Origin: Myxacorys almedinensis A
GTDB taxonomy: Bacteria; Cyanobacteriota; Cyanobacteriia; Leptolyngbyales; Leptolyngbyaceae
Assembly (NCBI RefSeq): GCF_010091945.1
Contig: NZ_WVIE01000011.1
Location: 97,676 to 161,675, forward strand
Direction of reading: 5' to 3'
DNA length: 64,000 bases
The notes beneath the pieces are model-generated. The model had not been told where the DNA came from. It worked only from the letters and a program-made list of their open reading frames with translations, and ran no database searches. Positions 9,849 through 18,736 of this stretch are shown here, piece after piece. The position numbers were made by a program, and so were the translations under genes. How positions within the stretch are numbered: position 1 is the stretch's first letter; every line of letters begins with the position of its first letter.

Positions 9849-9950
9849 CTCCCGCCGTGTGACTGTGGATGACTCTGAGCAAGTCTTCTGACAGCCTGCC
9901 TCTCTCGGACCAGACGTGTAAACTACCGCAGTTTCAACCGGAACCCTAGA
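9833..9950 (-). promoter_or_regulatory. Guanidine-I riboswitch aptamer (ykkC subtype 1)
   Basis: Read on the minus strand, the element begins with CTAGGGTTCCG (9939-9949), continues with CTGGTCCGAGAGAGGC and ends with CGGGAGAAAAGCCCGGGAG. These are the hallmark conserved blocks of the ykkC guanidine-I class, in the correct order and spacing. It lies 66 bp upstream of the guanidine hydrolase start, in the orientation needed to control it. A second 8-bp complementarity (CAGAAGAC at 9883-9890 against 9803-9810) gives another possible alternative pairing. A promoter should lie in 9951-10080 but no strong sigma-70 match was evident. Confidence 0.95.
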
Positions 9951-10079
9951 GGCGCTAATTTTTACGTCTTATGCTCATTCAACTTGTAACAAGACTACCA
10001 CGATAAAACCGTAGCCGAAATTACAGTTTCTGGCGTTGCTGCATCTAGGGATACGAATCGCTCGATTTGCGCTTACCCT

Positions 10080-10213
10080 AGAGCGTGTCATCAATTAGAT
10101 AAACTGGAATCAGCACCCCAGCCAATGAACCCAGCAGAAACGGAATGCTAGCTCGCCGACACGCGCTACGAGATGACCTGTGGGAACGGATTAAAGAGTT
10201 ATTGCCCGACCGC
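10080..10213 (+). mobile_element. Remnant of an IS5-family insertion sequence (5' end)
   Basis: The stretch GAGCGTGTCATCAATTAG resembles the terminal sequence of cyanobacterial IS5-group elements. It is followed from ATG 10145 by codons for MLARRHALRDDLWERIKELL, the usual start of IS5-type transposases. Similarity stops at about codon 23, where unrelated sequence follows, so only the left end survives. A second IS-end-like string (GGCGTTGCTGCAT) lies just to the left near 10031. Confidence 0.6.
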
Positions 10214-10474
10214 TTTTCAAAATACTGCTCAGTGAGGCAGAAAAAGAGCAAGCACGAGCAAGATTTGAGCAGCATTTGATCGACATTTTGAGCAGGAAGG
10301 GTTTACGCGTTTGTTACAGCCAAAAGCCTAACACTACTTTGGGGAAGTGACAGGACTGACAAGCGCACAACTCCAACAACTACAAGTGGCAAATCGATCG
10401 CTCCTCTCACTCCGTGCGGATGACCTTTCGATGATAGGATCTGAACCACAACATTGATAGTGCCCCTATCTTGC

Positions 10475-11421
10475 ATGAGTCGCATTCGCTTTGACCAGTT
10501 AGCCAAACAATATCTGGAAGGGTTCCTCGAACCGATCGGTCAGGTACAACGCAACTTAGAAGTGCTGGGGGAATCCAAATTTGTGGATGTCTGGTTCACA
10601 CCCACCACACCCGCATCTGCATCCAGCCCTGATCTGGGACTGCTCCAGCGCCTGACCACGACTCCTTGTTTGCTCGAACCCTTTCGTAATGCGCCCTCTC
10701 GGCAGGAAGTCAGAAGTTGTCTGCTCAAGTTGCTGTGGCTGCAAGAAGACCAGCGCCGCAAACTGGAGCAGGAAGGCAGGACGCAGAGCGAAACGGACTT
10801 ACCCCGACTTTGGATTCTGGCAGCAATGGTAACGAGACCTGTGGTGGCTGAATTTGGCGGAGCGCTTTGAGCCGATTGGCTGGCTGGGATGTATTTTTTG
10901 CCAGAGGGACTCAAAACCGCGATCGTAGCGATCAATCAGTTGCCTTCCACCCCAGAAACGCTGTGGTTGAGGATCTTAGGACGAGATGAAACGCAGCAGC
11001 AGGCAATTACGGAATTGCTGGCACTGCCGACGGATGATCCGCGACGATCAAGAGTCTTACAATTGTTAGTGAACTGGCGGATTACACTAGAGATTACGGA
11101 AGAGATCACTGAAGAGGGGGGAGAACTGATGGCAGCCTTATCGCAAGCCTATCTGGAGTGGGAACAAAAAACAAAGCAGGAAGGACGACAGGAAGGGGAG
11201 CGATCGCTGGTTTTGCGGTTACTGACCCGACGAGTGGCGAAGTGCCTGAAGGGATGCGATCGCAAATAGAAACGTTTTCCCTGGAACAGCTAGAGTCCTT
11301 GGGTGAGGCGCTGTTAGAGTTTGAGACGACCCTTGCGGTATCTGCGCAGCAGCGCGCGGATCTAGAAGCTTGGTTGCAACGCGATCCTTCGGAGCTTGGC
11401 GAAGCCAATCGCGCAAGTTGA
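10475..11421 (+). pseudogene. Broken Rpn/PD-(D/E)XK-type protein with DUF4351 tail
   Basis: Three frames must be joined to rebuild one cyanobacterial protein. The first (10475-10870) gives MSRIRFDQLAKQYLEGFLEP and a DVWFTP segment, the usual start of Rpn-like putative nuclease/transposase proteins. The second (10889-11269) gives LPEGLKTAIVAINQLPSTPET and a coiled, charged stretch. The third (to 11421) gives the DUF4351 tail SLEQLESLGEALLEFE...LEAWLQRD. Frameshifts lie near 10850 and near 11230. The family is mobile and patchy in cyanobacteria; it has no known role in iron uptake. The gene is very probably dead. Confidence 0.7.
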
Positions 11422-11582
11422 AGGTGAGGGCGATTAACGCAAAGCGCAACTCCCCAGGAACCATGCCTCTTTACACATTACTGAAGCAGCGCCAGAATTT
11501 GAACAAAGGTCGCAGGTTAAACAATGGTTGCTTCTCCATCACTTCCTGATAAAGCATTGTAGGATGGTGGAAAGGAGGGAAA

Positions 11583-11810
11583 ATGAATATTTCTGTTATT
11601 GATGAGATCATTGAACGGTTAAAAGTAATGCCACAGCATTTACAATGGCAGGTGCTTGAATTTACCCGAACGCTGTCAAGAACTAAAGTTCGAGGGATTG
11701 CAGGGAAGCAATTGCTGCGTTTTGCAGGTTCAATTCCTCCTGACGATCTTCAGTTGATACGTGAGGCAATCGAGCAAGACTGCGAACAGGTAGATGTTAA
11801 TGAGTGGTAG
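11583..11810 (+). CDS. Antitoxin-like protein partnered with a PIN toxin
   Basis: This 75-residue acidic protein opens MNISVIDEIIERLKVMPQHLQ and ends with an acidic segment (DDLQLIREAIEQDCEQVDVNEW) of the kind that wraps a PIN toxin. An AAGGAGGG ribosome site is placed five to ten bases before the ATG. The downstream PIN gene overlaps its stop codon, the usual arrangement for type II toxin-antitoxin operons. The exact antitoxin family (DUF2281-like is possible) is not certain. Confidence 0.75.
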   Translation: MNISVIDEIIERLKVMPQHLQWQVLEFTRTLSRTKVRGIAGKQLLRFAGSIPPDDLQLIREAIEQDCEQVDVNEW

Positions 11811-12189
11811 GTACTTACTGGATACTAATATCATCATTGCCCTCTTTGCAGATGAAGCAGTCGTTAAAATCAATCTTGCTCAAGCTGACGAAGTATTTAT
11901 TCCAAGCCCTGAGATCGGTGAGTTGTGTTACGGTGCAAGAAAATCGAGGCGAACTCAAGAAAATCTAGCAAGGGTTGATGAGTTGGTTGCCGACAGTATA
12001 GTGCTTGGGTGTGATGCTGAAACGGCTCGGCATTACGGTGAGGTCAAAAACAAGTTAAGACTCAAAGGTCGTCCGTTACCTGAGAATGATATCTGGATTG
12101 CAGCCCTTGGATTACAACATGACTTGATTCTGGTGACACGCGATGCCCATTTTCAAGAGATTGAGAATGGGCAAACAATTGCTTGGTAA
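11800..12189 (+). CDS. vapC: PIN-domain ribonuclease toxin (VapC-like)
   Basis: The 129-residue protein carries the PIN-domain motif LLDTNIIIALF with the first catalytic Asp at position 8, a central GELCYGARKS with the conserved Glu, and the C-terminal ENDIWIAALGL...VTRD with the remaining acidic residues. It is intact and of normal length. ATG 11800 lies inside the end of the antitoxin gene (11 bp overlap); ATG 11794 is an alternative. By family it would cleave RNA and be neutralised by the upstream protein. The pair lies between gene remnants and the end of the first siderophore module. Confidence 0.9.
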   Translation: MSGRYLLDTNIIIALFADEAVVKINLAQADEVFIPSPEIGELCYGARKSRRTQENLARVDELVADSIVLGCDAETARHYGEVKNKLRLKGRPLPENDIWIAALGLQHDLILVTRDAHFQEIENGQTIAW

Positions 12190-12239
12190 TTGCTTTTGTA
12201 CTCGCACCTGCTGACTTGTCACAGAAGCACCGCCGGAAT

Positions 12240-12596
12240 TTAAACCAAGGTGGCAGATGGAAACAGTTCACGGAGTTTTTTGTATGGAAATTCTCCGGTG
12301 TCATGACTGATGTACTGTTGCATCAAGTCTAGTAATGGGGCGGCAGTTTCATCGGGGGGCAGATCGGTAATCAGGTAGGTTAGTTTTTGGGGGCTGGAAA
12401 TGGCGATGACACAACCGTGCTTACATGCCCACATACAACCTACGGACTGGATCTCTAGTTGTAATGATGAAAAATTTTGACTGGATAAGATATTGAGTCG
12501 CTCAAATAAACGAGTGCCATAACTTGGTTGGCTTTCTGATATTTTTCCGTCTACACAGTAACAGTATTTACAAACGGAGAGTGTGTGTTTAGTCAT
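12240..12596 (-). CDS. DUF1636 thioredoxin-fold ferredoxin-like metal-binding protein (copy A)
   Basis: The 118-residue protein has cysteines as C9, C12, C14 and C54, C58, C62 (CKYCYC and CMWACKHGC), the pattern of the DUF1636/COG5469 family of predicted metal-binding, thioredoxin-like [2Fe-2S]-type proteins. ATG 12596 overlaps the stop of the binding-protein gene by four bases (ATGA), so it is translationally coupled to it. A role in metal handling or in reductive release of siderophore iron is inferred only from position. A very similar copy lies at 23706-24083. Confidence 0.8.
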   Translation of the reverse strand: MTKHTLSVCKYCYCVDGKISESQPSYGTRLFERLNILSSQNFSSLQLEIQSVGCMWACKHGCVIAISSPQKLTYLITDLPPDETAAPLLDLMQQYISHDTGEFPYKKLRELFPSATLV

Positions 12597-13660
12597 ACAC
12601 CTGAATTGCTTTGTACAGGAGAAAGTAGAAGCTTGGGAAGTTGCTCTAGTATCAGAGAATCGGCGATCGGACCACCAATCACGCTCCCCCACAATTGGTA
12701 ATCAACAAAGTGTACTCGCCCTTCTCTCCATGCGCGAGAATTCTGCAAGAGAGGATTTTTAGCCCATTTTTGTTTGAGTTCTTCTAATGGAACATTGTAA
12801 GTGGATTTGCCATCCCAATCATCAAGCCAAGTTTGGACAATGATAATATCTGCATCAAGTTGGGATAGTGTTTCAATGGTGACTTGAGGTCGCACTCCTG
12901 ACCTTCGTTCCACATCTTTAAGCAACACAGATTGAAACCCAATTTCTTCGAGAAGTTGAACCGAATCTCCACTGTAGCTAATTTCAATATAGTCCATTGA
13001 TTGGTTGCAAACTACAGTTAGCACTCGCGGGTGACTGTTGACAAGCGGGGCTAATTTAGTGCGAACTTCAGCCAGATGTTGTTTGTGCGAGGCAATAACT
13101 TGTTGCACATTGTCTTCACGGTGGAGCGCTTTAGCCAAAATCTGAATGTTTTCTTGCCAATTTTCCTCCTTGTTGTCGATTAACACAGTCGAGGCAATAG
13201 CAGACAATAGCTTACTTTCCTGAGATTTCATTCCCAGGATCAAATCTGGCTTGAGTAAAGTCAAACTTTCCAACGAGGGATTATTACGATCGCCTAAATT
13301 AATCGGCTGACTTGTGACAAACTTACCCAAGTAAGGAATCTGTTTACTAGGGTTGTCAAATTGGCGCGATCGCACCAAATAAGCGTCTGCATAAGCAGAG
13401 GGCTGGGCATCAAGCGCCAGCATCATACTGAGCAACTTTGGTTCTAATGCAGCTATTTTTTGGGGTTGCCCACAAATCGTGGTTTCACCGCCAGCGTGCT
13501 TCACGGCTCGGCAATCAGTAGATGGTGATTGGCTACTATCTAAATTACGGCTGTTGGGAATACCACTTTGACAAGCCGTAATTAAGATAACTGTGACAAT
13601 GACTAAACCAATGTATCGATGCAGAGAAAGTCTCACCTGGCGGCGAAATTCAAAGAACAT
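12593..13660 (-). CDS. FecB-like iron-siderophore ABC transporter binding lipoprotein (module A)
   Basis: The protein is about 355 residues. It has a hydrophobic signal with lipobox ITAC, a CRAVKHAGGETTICGQPQKIAALEP opening and the ALEPKLLSMMLAL, LKPDLILGMKSQ and DADIIIVQTW blocks of the FecB/FhuD periplasmic-binding fold. ATG 13660 is preferred over the in-frame GTG 13669, because AAAGAG lies eight bases upstream in both module A and module B. It is 26 bp after the receptor gene and overlaps the DUF1636 gene. It should carry the ferric-siderophore from the outer-membrane receptor to an inner-membrane permease, which is not encoded in this window. Confidence 0.92.
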   Translation of the reverse strand: MFFEFRRQVRLSLHRYIGLVIVTVILITACQSGIPNSRNLDSSQSPSTDCRAVKHAGGETTICGQPQKIAALEPKLLSMMLALDAQPSAYADAYLVRSRQFDNPSKQIPYLGKFVTSQPINLGDRNNPSLESLTLLKPDLILGMKSQESKLLSAIASTVLIDNKEENWQENIQILAKALHREDNVQQVIASHKQHLAEVRTKLAPLVNSHPRVLTVVCNQSMDYIEISYSGDSVQLLEEIGFQSVLLKDVERRSGVRPQVTIETLSQLDADIIIVQTWLDDWDGKSTYNVPLEELKQKWAKNPLLQNSRAWREGRVHFVDYQLWGSVIGGPIADSLILEQLPKLLLSPVQSNSGV

Positions 13661-13686
13661 TATCAACACTCTTTCGTTTATTAAAG

Positions 13687-16251
13687 TCAGAACTGCATAG
13701 AAAAGGAGCCGATGACCGTGAAAGGCGCGCCGGGATAAATTATATTTCTGCCTTGAGCAGTCTCATAGTAAGTTTCATTAAAGAGATTGCGGAAATTTAG
13801 GGCTAACTTCCAGTTATCTCGTTTGTAATAGATAGCTGAATCTGCTCTAAAATAGCTGGGCAGAATGCTGGTATTATCCAAGTCGGCATTTCTATCTCCC
13901 ACGTAGTAAAGTCCTAAACCAAACCCCAAACCCTTTAAATTACCGTTTTGAAGTTCATAGCTTGTCCATAAGCTAGCAGCGTGTTCGGGAACATTAATCA
14001 GCCCATTGCCTACAGGAATGTTGTTATCTTCTGAGGTAATCGCATCAATATAGGCGTAAGAGGCGATGATGTTCCAACCTGGAAGAATCTCACCGCCAAT
14101 GTCCAATTCAATACCTCTACTTCTTTGTTCCCCCACCTGTATAGATAAATCTGGATCGTTGGGATCGGGGGTGACAACATTAGTTTTGGTAATCTGGAAG
14201 GCTGCTAGGGTTGCCGAAAGTCGTTGGCTAAGGTCTGCTTTAATACCCACTTCATACTGTGTCCCTCTTGTTGGCTCGAAGGGATCGTTTGTTGCCGAGC
14301 GACCGAGAAATCGATCAGGTTGAAATGATTGAGTGTAGCTGGCATAGAGAGAAACTGGTTTAATGGGCTGGTAAACAATACCAACACGAGGACTAAAGGC
14401 TGTGAGAGATTCTTCTTCAGGTGTTCCGAAGTCATCTCTGCGGCGGAAAGCATCAAAGCGACCCCCGACTAAAAGCTTGAGATTGTCTGCAAACGTAATT
14501 TGATCTTGAAGATAAATTCCTAGAGTATCTCTGCGCGTTGTGTAAGAGAACGTTTGTTCATCAGGTATAGCAGGAAAATCAACATCATAATTCGGATTGA
14601 AAATGTCTAGCAGTATAGGGTCTGCCACATCGAACGAGGTATAAGCCCAGTCATTTCTTCTTAGCTCTACCCCAAGCAAGGGTTGATGAACAATCGATCC
14701 CGTCTTGAACCGTCCTACTAATTCCGTTTGCAGGGTATAGATCTTTCGTGAGAAGTCGTCGCGACCGACATAAATTGGAGCAAATTGGTCATTTTCTAGC
14801 CCATAGCCTCCAATGGCATAAGTCCCTGCCGATTGACCAGACACAAACGAAAACCCATTACGAAGTCGCCAGTCTTCGCTAAATTGATGCTCAAGTCTGT
14901 AGCCAACCCGAAAAGTGCTATCGTCATAAACGCTTTGCGGCAGACCGATGAATCGACTAATGGGGATGGGAGCAGGTCTATCTCCAAGGGATGGAAGTCC
15001 GCGATCGAAGAGGTAAGTATTGTTCTGATATTCAAGGTCAAAGGTTATTGAAGTGCGATCGCTAATATTCCAGGTAATTACAGGCGCAATAAATACACGT
15101 TCGGTAAAGTTAAAATCTCGGAAACTTTCAGCATTTTGATACGCCACATTCAGCCGATATAACAACGAACCATCATCAGTGAGCGGTCCAGAAATATCAA
15201 AACTGGGGCGATAGAAAGCATAATTGCCGACATTAAATTCAGCTGAATAATAGGGAGTGCTAAGGGGTTGTTTTGTGACAACATTGATAATTCCTCCCGG
15301 TTCAGCTTGACCAAATAGAACAGAAGCCGGTCCTTTGAGGACTTCTATTCGCTCGATATTTGCTGTATCTACTGAAGAGTAAAAGTCATTGTCAGAAAAT
15401 CCATTGCGGAAATTTCCATCCTGAGCAAAGCCACGAATATTGTATCCGCCCGCATCTGTACCTCCGTAGTTCCCCTCTTTGCGGACACCACTGACATTCT
15501 CCAACGCCTCTTGAATCCGCGTTGTCTTCTGGTCTTCTAATATTTGACGCGGAATAACTTGAATCGAACCAGGAATATCCCGGATTGGGGTATCAGTTCT
15601 AGTCGCAGTCGTCGCATTCGGCACTCGATAGCCTTGTTGCCCTTCTCCCGTCACCACAATTTCTTCATCGGGTTCATCGGCTTCCGGGTTGAGGCTGTAA
15701 GCAAACTCGCCTGTCTTCAACGTCACCTCTGACTTTGGCAGCGCATTGTTGCCACTCACACTGACTCGAATTGTAGTTGCGTCCTGTTGAGTCACACGTA
15801 CCGAGGCAATATCAGGAGCCGGGTTTTCTGCGCTAAATGCTTGATCATTAGAGAGCGCCAGGACTGCGTTCGGAATCTCTGCAATCAAGCGATCGCTTTC
15901 AGTGCGAAAGTTTGTCGCATCGACTTGCAAAGGCTTACCCTCTGCGGTTTCTAGAGTAATTTCTAGCCCAGAGTCTAGGCGATTGAGGGTCACTCCTGTC
16001 ACTTGAACCGTAGCGGCTTCGATTTGCGCCGTCCACTCTTTAATCGTAGTGGCGGGGCGATCGCGGCGTAAGTTTGCAGAAGAACCTTGCTGCTGCAACG
16101 AACGAACCTCCATAACCGAGGCTGCGGATCGATCTACTGTTTCAACTTCCGCCGCTCTTCCCGGTAATGCAAACCCACTCGACAGCACGACCAGCAAGCC
16201 GTAAAGCTGAATATTGCCCATCTGTTGCGAAACCTTGCTCATCTTCCCCAC
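13687..16251 (-). CDS. TonB-dependent siderophore receptor with AMIN domain (module A)
   Basis: The outer-membrane receptor is 854 residues. A signal peptide ends near residue 34, an AMIN domain spans about 83-172, the TonB-box-like EEIVVTGE is at 197-203, the plug begins near IRDIPGSIQVIPRQILED (about 224-240) with VEVLKGPASVLFGQAEPGG, and a beta-barrel ends in a terminal Phe (GSFSMQF). This order is characteristic of cyanobacterial siderophore receptors. GTG 16251 keeps a (W/G)KMS start seen in the sister receptors; ATG 16242 is possible. The AraC regulator ends 94 bp upstream with a shared promoter element in between. The ligand is unknown. Confidence 0.95.
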   Translation of the reverse strand: MGKMSKVSQQMGNIQLYGLLVVLSSGFALPGRAAEVETVDRSAASVMEVRSLQQQGSSANLRRDRPATTIKEWTAQIEAATVQVTGVTLNRLDSGLEITLETAEGKPLQVDATNFRTESDRLIAEIPNAVLALSNDQAFSAENPAPDIASVRVTQQDATTIRVSVSGNNALPKSEVTLKTGEFAYSLNPEADEPDEEIVVTGEGQQGYRVPNATTATRTDTPIRDIPGSIQVIPRQILEDQKTTRIQEALENVSGVRKEGNYGGTDAGGYNIRGFAQDGNFRNGFSDNDFYSSVDTANIERIEVLKGPASVLFGQAEPGGIINVVTKQPLSTPYYSAEFNVGNYAFYRPSFDISGPLTDDGSLLYRLNVAYQNAESFRDFNFTERVFIAPVITWNISDRTSITFDLEYQNNTYLFDRGLPSLGDRPAPIPISRFIGLPQSVYDDSTFRVGYRLEHQFSEDWRLRNGFSFVSGQSAGTYAIGGYGLENDQFAPIYVGRDDFSRKIYTLQTELVGRFKTGSIVHQPLLGVELRRNDWAYTSFDVADPILLDIFNPNYDVDFPAIPDEQTFSYTTRRDTLGIYLQDQITFADNLKLLVGGRFDAFRRRDDFGTPEEESLTAFSPRVGIVYQPIKPVSLYASYTQSFQPDRFLGRSATNDPFEPTRGTQYEVGIKADLSQRLSATLAAFQITKTNVVTPDPNDPDLSIQVGEQRSRGIELDIGGEILPGWNIIASYAYIDAITSEDNNIPVGNGLINVPEHAASLWTSYELQNGNLKGLGFGLGLYYVGDRNADLDNTSILPSYFRADSAIYYKRDNWKLALNFRNLFNETYYETAQGRNIIYPGAPFTVIGSFSMQF

Positions 16252-16260
16252 ACCGCCGCC

Positions 16261-16284
16261 TAACTAAGAACTATTCTTAAGAAG
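16261..16284 (-). promoter_or_regulatory. Receptor-gene control element (module A)
   Basis: The minus strand reads CTTCTTAAGAATAGTTCTTA just upstream of the receptor start. The same kind of element (CTTGAGA followed by AT-rich sequence) occurs before the receptors of modules B and C. It resembles a Fur-type dyad overlapped with a -10 sequence and lacks a good -35, as expected for an AraC-activated iron promoter. The assignment is inferred from conservation within the window. Confidence 0.45.
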
Positions 16285-16345
16285 GTACTGGAAGACGGTC
16301 TAGAGTAGTCGATCGTAACTGTTCCCAAACGGATTTTTTTGCTGT

Positions 16346-17332
16346 CTAGACGGATTTTTTGCTGAGCAGGTAGGACTTTGGATTCACGCCAAACTGTTTA
16401 CGGAAGGCTTCTGCAAAGCTACTTGGGCTGGCATACCCTACGGTTTGAGCCACTTCTCGAACATTCATGCGCCCCTCAGCAAGCAATTGTCGTGCCGTTT
16501 CCATCCGATGCTGATGCAGATAGCCAAACACAGTGGTGCCAAAGACCTGCCGAAACCCTGTTTTGAGCTTGAAATCGTTTAACCCCACCTGACGGGACAG
16601 TTCCATCAGCGACGGGGGATTATCGGAATGCTCAGCCATAATATTTTTGGCTAGATGAATGCGATCGATATCATCTAGGTTTAACGAGCAAGATGAATTT
16701 CGAGGAGATCGTCCCGGCTCTTTAAGCTGCTCTAGTTTCAATGCAATCAACTCCAAGCACTGACCCTCTAGATAAATTTGTCTCGTTCTTCCTTGAAAGG
16801 AGCAGTGTAAAATTTTCTCTAACGTCGATCGCATTGCCGGTGTGATTACATTCGCCTCATCAAAACACGGCTCATCACTGTCTTCAACACATCGTCTAAT
16901 CTCGATTGGCAGTTCTTCTAAACTCTCGGCGATGAGTTGAAATAAAGTGGCTGGAGCCTCTAGGTCGATGTCTACCTTCAGAATGGGTTCGTTAGCATAG
17001 GTTATTGACGTATCCGTTGCTTCATAGGCTCCCCACTCTAAAAAACTCTCGCCAGTTCGCTTACGGTGTCGATTTCCTGATAGGTTAAATCCAAATTCCC
17101 ACGATGCCCCAACCCCTTCATCTTCAATAACGTACAAATCATGGTGCAGATGATAATTAAATAGGCTCAGATCGATTCCCCGAAACTGAATCGTGCGAAT
17201 GTATCCCTCTCCCAACTGCTCAGGTATCACCTCGACTCGCTCACAGTAGCCTGAGTGCTGCGACACTAGGGGAGTAGGGTTGCATTCTTTCCACAACTCG
17301 TCGTAATCTGTACGGGAAATCGTAATCGCCAT
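16346..17332 (-). CDS. PchR-like AraC-family regulator (module A)
   Basis: This 328-residue regulator has an N-terminal ligand-sensing region and a C-terminal double helix-turn-helix (about residues 225-325) with LMELSRQVGLNDFKLKTGFRQVFGTTVFGYLHQHRMETARQLL and a second helix pair around VREVAQTVGYASPSSFAEAFRKQFG, the PchR/YbtA signature. Such proteins sense a ferric-siderophore in the cytoplasm and activate the cognate receptor operon. It is upstream of and in line with receptor A. Its own promoter matches those of modules E and B. Confidence 0.93.
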   Translation of the reverse strand: MAITISRTDYDELWKECNPTPLVSQHSGYCERVEVIPEQLGEGYIRTIQFRGIDLSLFNYHLHHDLYVIEDEGVGASWEFGFNLSGNRHRKRTGESFLEWGAYEATDTSITYANEPILKVDIDLEAPATLFQLIAESLEELPIEIRRCVEDSDEPCFDEANVITPAMRSTLEKILHCSFQGRTRQIYLEGQCLELIALKLEQLKEPGRSPRNSSCSLNLDDIDRIHLAKNIMAEHSDNPPSLMELSRQVGLNDFKLKTGFRQVFGTTVFGYLHQHRMETARQLLAEGRMNVREVAQTVGYASPSSFAEAFRKQFGVNPKSYLLSKKSV

Positions 17333-17383
17333 GATAAAGTTAGGGACAATTTGCCAGAAAATTCGCTGCTTCTAATGCAACTT

Positions 17384-17412
17384 ATTCTCAGCTGAACTGA
17401 GTCAGCCGTCAA
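17384..17412 (-). promoter_or_regulatory. Promoter of the module A AraC gene
   Basis: On the minus strand TTGACG (17407-17412) and GAGAAT (17384-17389) are separated by exactly 17 bases. The -10 runs into an AAGTTGCATTA tail that looks like half of a Fur-type dyad. The same spacing and -10 are found at two other AraC genes in the island. Confidence 0.6.
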
Positions 17413-17610
17413 GTGTTTCACGCCGCAATGCGCCATTAGCGAGACTGTTGTTGAGCTTGCCAAAGTGATGCGTAGCGATCGCCGCCTTCATCAGTTCTAC
17501 ATCAGTTCCTTCATCTAGCAGCACGATCAGTGCATCTTTGAGAATGGCGCGGACAATCGAAAGGTTTTCAGCGTTAACGTGTTTCGTGAGTTTTTGGTTG
17601 AGATCTTCGC
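17402..17610 (-). pseudogene. Possible remnant of an unrecognised gene
   Basis: An open frame of about 69 codons begins inside the end of the downstream methyltransferase-like gene. Its sequence looks protein-like (KHVNAENLSIVRAILKDAL, KAAIATHHFGKL) but has no own start codon or ribosome site. Its last codons overlap the -35 of the AraC promoter. I do not recognise the family; it may be the tail of a deleted gene or chance. Confidence 0.25.
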
Positions 17611-18195
17611 TTAAAACAGGTAAGGAATGAGTCGGTTGGTTTGCTGCACATAAGCTTGATATTGATCTCCAAATTGATCCAGCATCATTTGTTCCTCGTT
17701 GCCAATTCGAGCAACATAGAGAATGCCAAAGGAGATGATTCCCGCTAAACCTGCAATCCAGTTTGGCAGCAACAATGCCTGAGCAACCCCCCACAACCAA
17801 ATAGAGGTATACATTGGATGTCGAATCGTTTGATAGATCCCATTAGTAATTAGAGTGTGCCCCTCTCTGATCTGTAAAGTTGGCGACCAGTTTTCTCCTA
17901 GATCACGATGAGCGCGCCAAAACAACCAAAGCCCAATCGCAAAAGATAAAACGCCTAATCCATTCGCCCAGAGGGGTAGCTCGTAGTCTGCAAACCTGAG
18001 CCAGGGTGAAAAAACATAGAGTAGAGGGAGAACAAACATGCCTAAAAAGACCAACAAGAGTAGCGTTTTTTCCAGAGGTGTTTTGCGATCGTCCGCGATC
18101 GTGTTCTGTTTATTTTTCCGTTGGTGAGGTAAGCGAATGGCAGTACTGGCAGCTAATCCAATTAAGTAAATAATCTTCAGTATCACGGTATCCAT
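17611..18195 (-). CDS. Isoprenylcysteine carboxyl methyltransferase-like membrane protein
   Basis: The 194-residue protein has four or five membrane helices and the C-terminal RHPMYTSIWLWG ... NEEQMMLDQFGDQYQAYVQQTNRLIP region that binds S-adenosylmethionine in the ICMT/PEMT family (NnrU-like). In bacteria the substrates are mostly unknown. It is the last gene of module E, 14 bp after the PepSY gene, so it is read with a TonB receptor. A link to siderophore or heme metabolism is inferred from this context only. Confidence 0.85.
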   Translation of the reverse strand: MDTVILKIIYLIGLAASTAIRLPHQRKNKQNTIADDRKTPLEKTLLLLVFLGMFVLPLLYVFSPWLRFADYELPLWANGLGVLSFAIGLWLFWRAHRDLGENWSPTLQIREGHTLITNGIYQTIRHPMYTSIWLWGVAQALLLPNWIAGLAGIISFGILYVARIGNEEQMMLDQFGDQYQAYVQQTNRLIPYLF

Positions 18196-18209
18196 TAGAT
18201 TTACCTTTC

Positions 18210-18719
18210 CTAGTTAACCCGAAACGAACTCACAAAGAGATAAAAACCACTGATGACTAGAATCAGGGTCAACAGCGCTGAAGGCAGCTTAATTAAGTTG
18301 CCAACCCAGGGGTGTAGCCATCCGAGAAACCCCTTTTGTTGCAAAAAATTGCCTGCATTGAAACCGTATTTCAGTACCTTTCCTGTGTGAGCATCCATAA
18401 ACCACTCAAAAAATCGCTGGTGATTCTCAAACCGATAAACTTGAATCAAGGGCAAGTAAGCGATTTCGTCGATCTGGTTTGCAACTGCTGGCGAATGCGC
18501 CATGAGGATGCGGGTTGCTTGCTCACGAGAAAGGACGGTGCTGGTATTTGCTGCGGTAGGCTCAGGTGGAAGTTCATCAATAATTGGCAGACCAGCACTG
18601 AAAACCCTGGGCACTGCGATCGCTTCAATCACCCAGATTAAAGTTAATCCGATTACATACAGTCCAACCCAACGATGCAACCGTCTTGCTAGTTTAATCA
18701 ACCATTGTGGATGCCTCAT
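18210..18719 (-). CDS. PepSY-domain small membrane protein
   Basis: This 169-residue protein has a membrane helix near residues 15-37, a PepSY-type periplasmic domain (EQATRILMAHS ... QVYRFENHQRFFEWFMDAHTGKVL) and a second helix at 147-165. Short PepSY proteins and the longer PiuB group are often iron-regulated and sit with TonB receptors, where they may support ferric-siderophore reduction at the inner membrane. It begins 17 bp after the receptor stop and is co-transcribed with it. Confidence 0.85.
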   Translation of the reverse strand: MRHPQWLIKLARRLHRWVGLYVIGLTLIWVIEAIAVPRVFSAGLPIIDELPPEPTAANTSTVLSREQATRILMAHSPAVANQIDEIAYLPLIQVYRFENHQRFFEWFMDAHTGKVLKYGFNAGNFLQQKGFLGWLHPWVGNLIKLPSALLTLILVISGFYLFVSSFRVN

Positions 18720-18736
18720 TGCACCTCTCCTAAGAT

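Noticed and set aside
9951..10010. NtcA-like site (GTA...TAC) before the guanidine operon
   Set aside because: The half-sites are separated by seven bases rather than the required eight, and no -10 lies at the right distance.
12184..12692. Longer start for the DUF1636 copy A gene (up to 12692)
   Set aside because: The extra codons lie inside the binding-protein gene, and copy B shows the start at MTKHT.
17402..17800. 132-residue minus-strand frame beginning MVVGGCSGIV
   Set aside because: Its first half is a shadow of the isoprenylcysteine methyltransferase-like gene; only the last 69 codons might be a remnant, which is listed separately.
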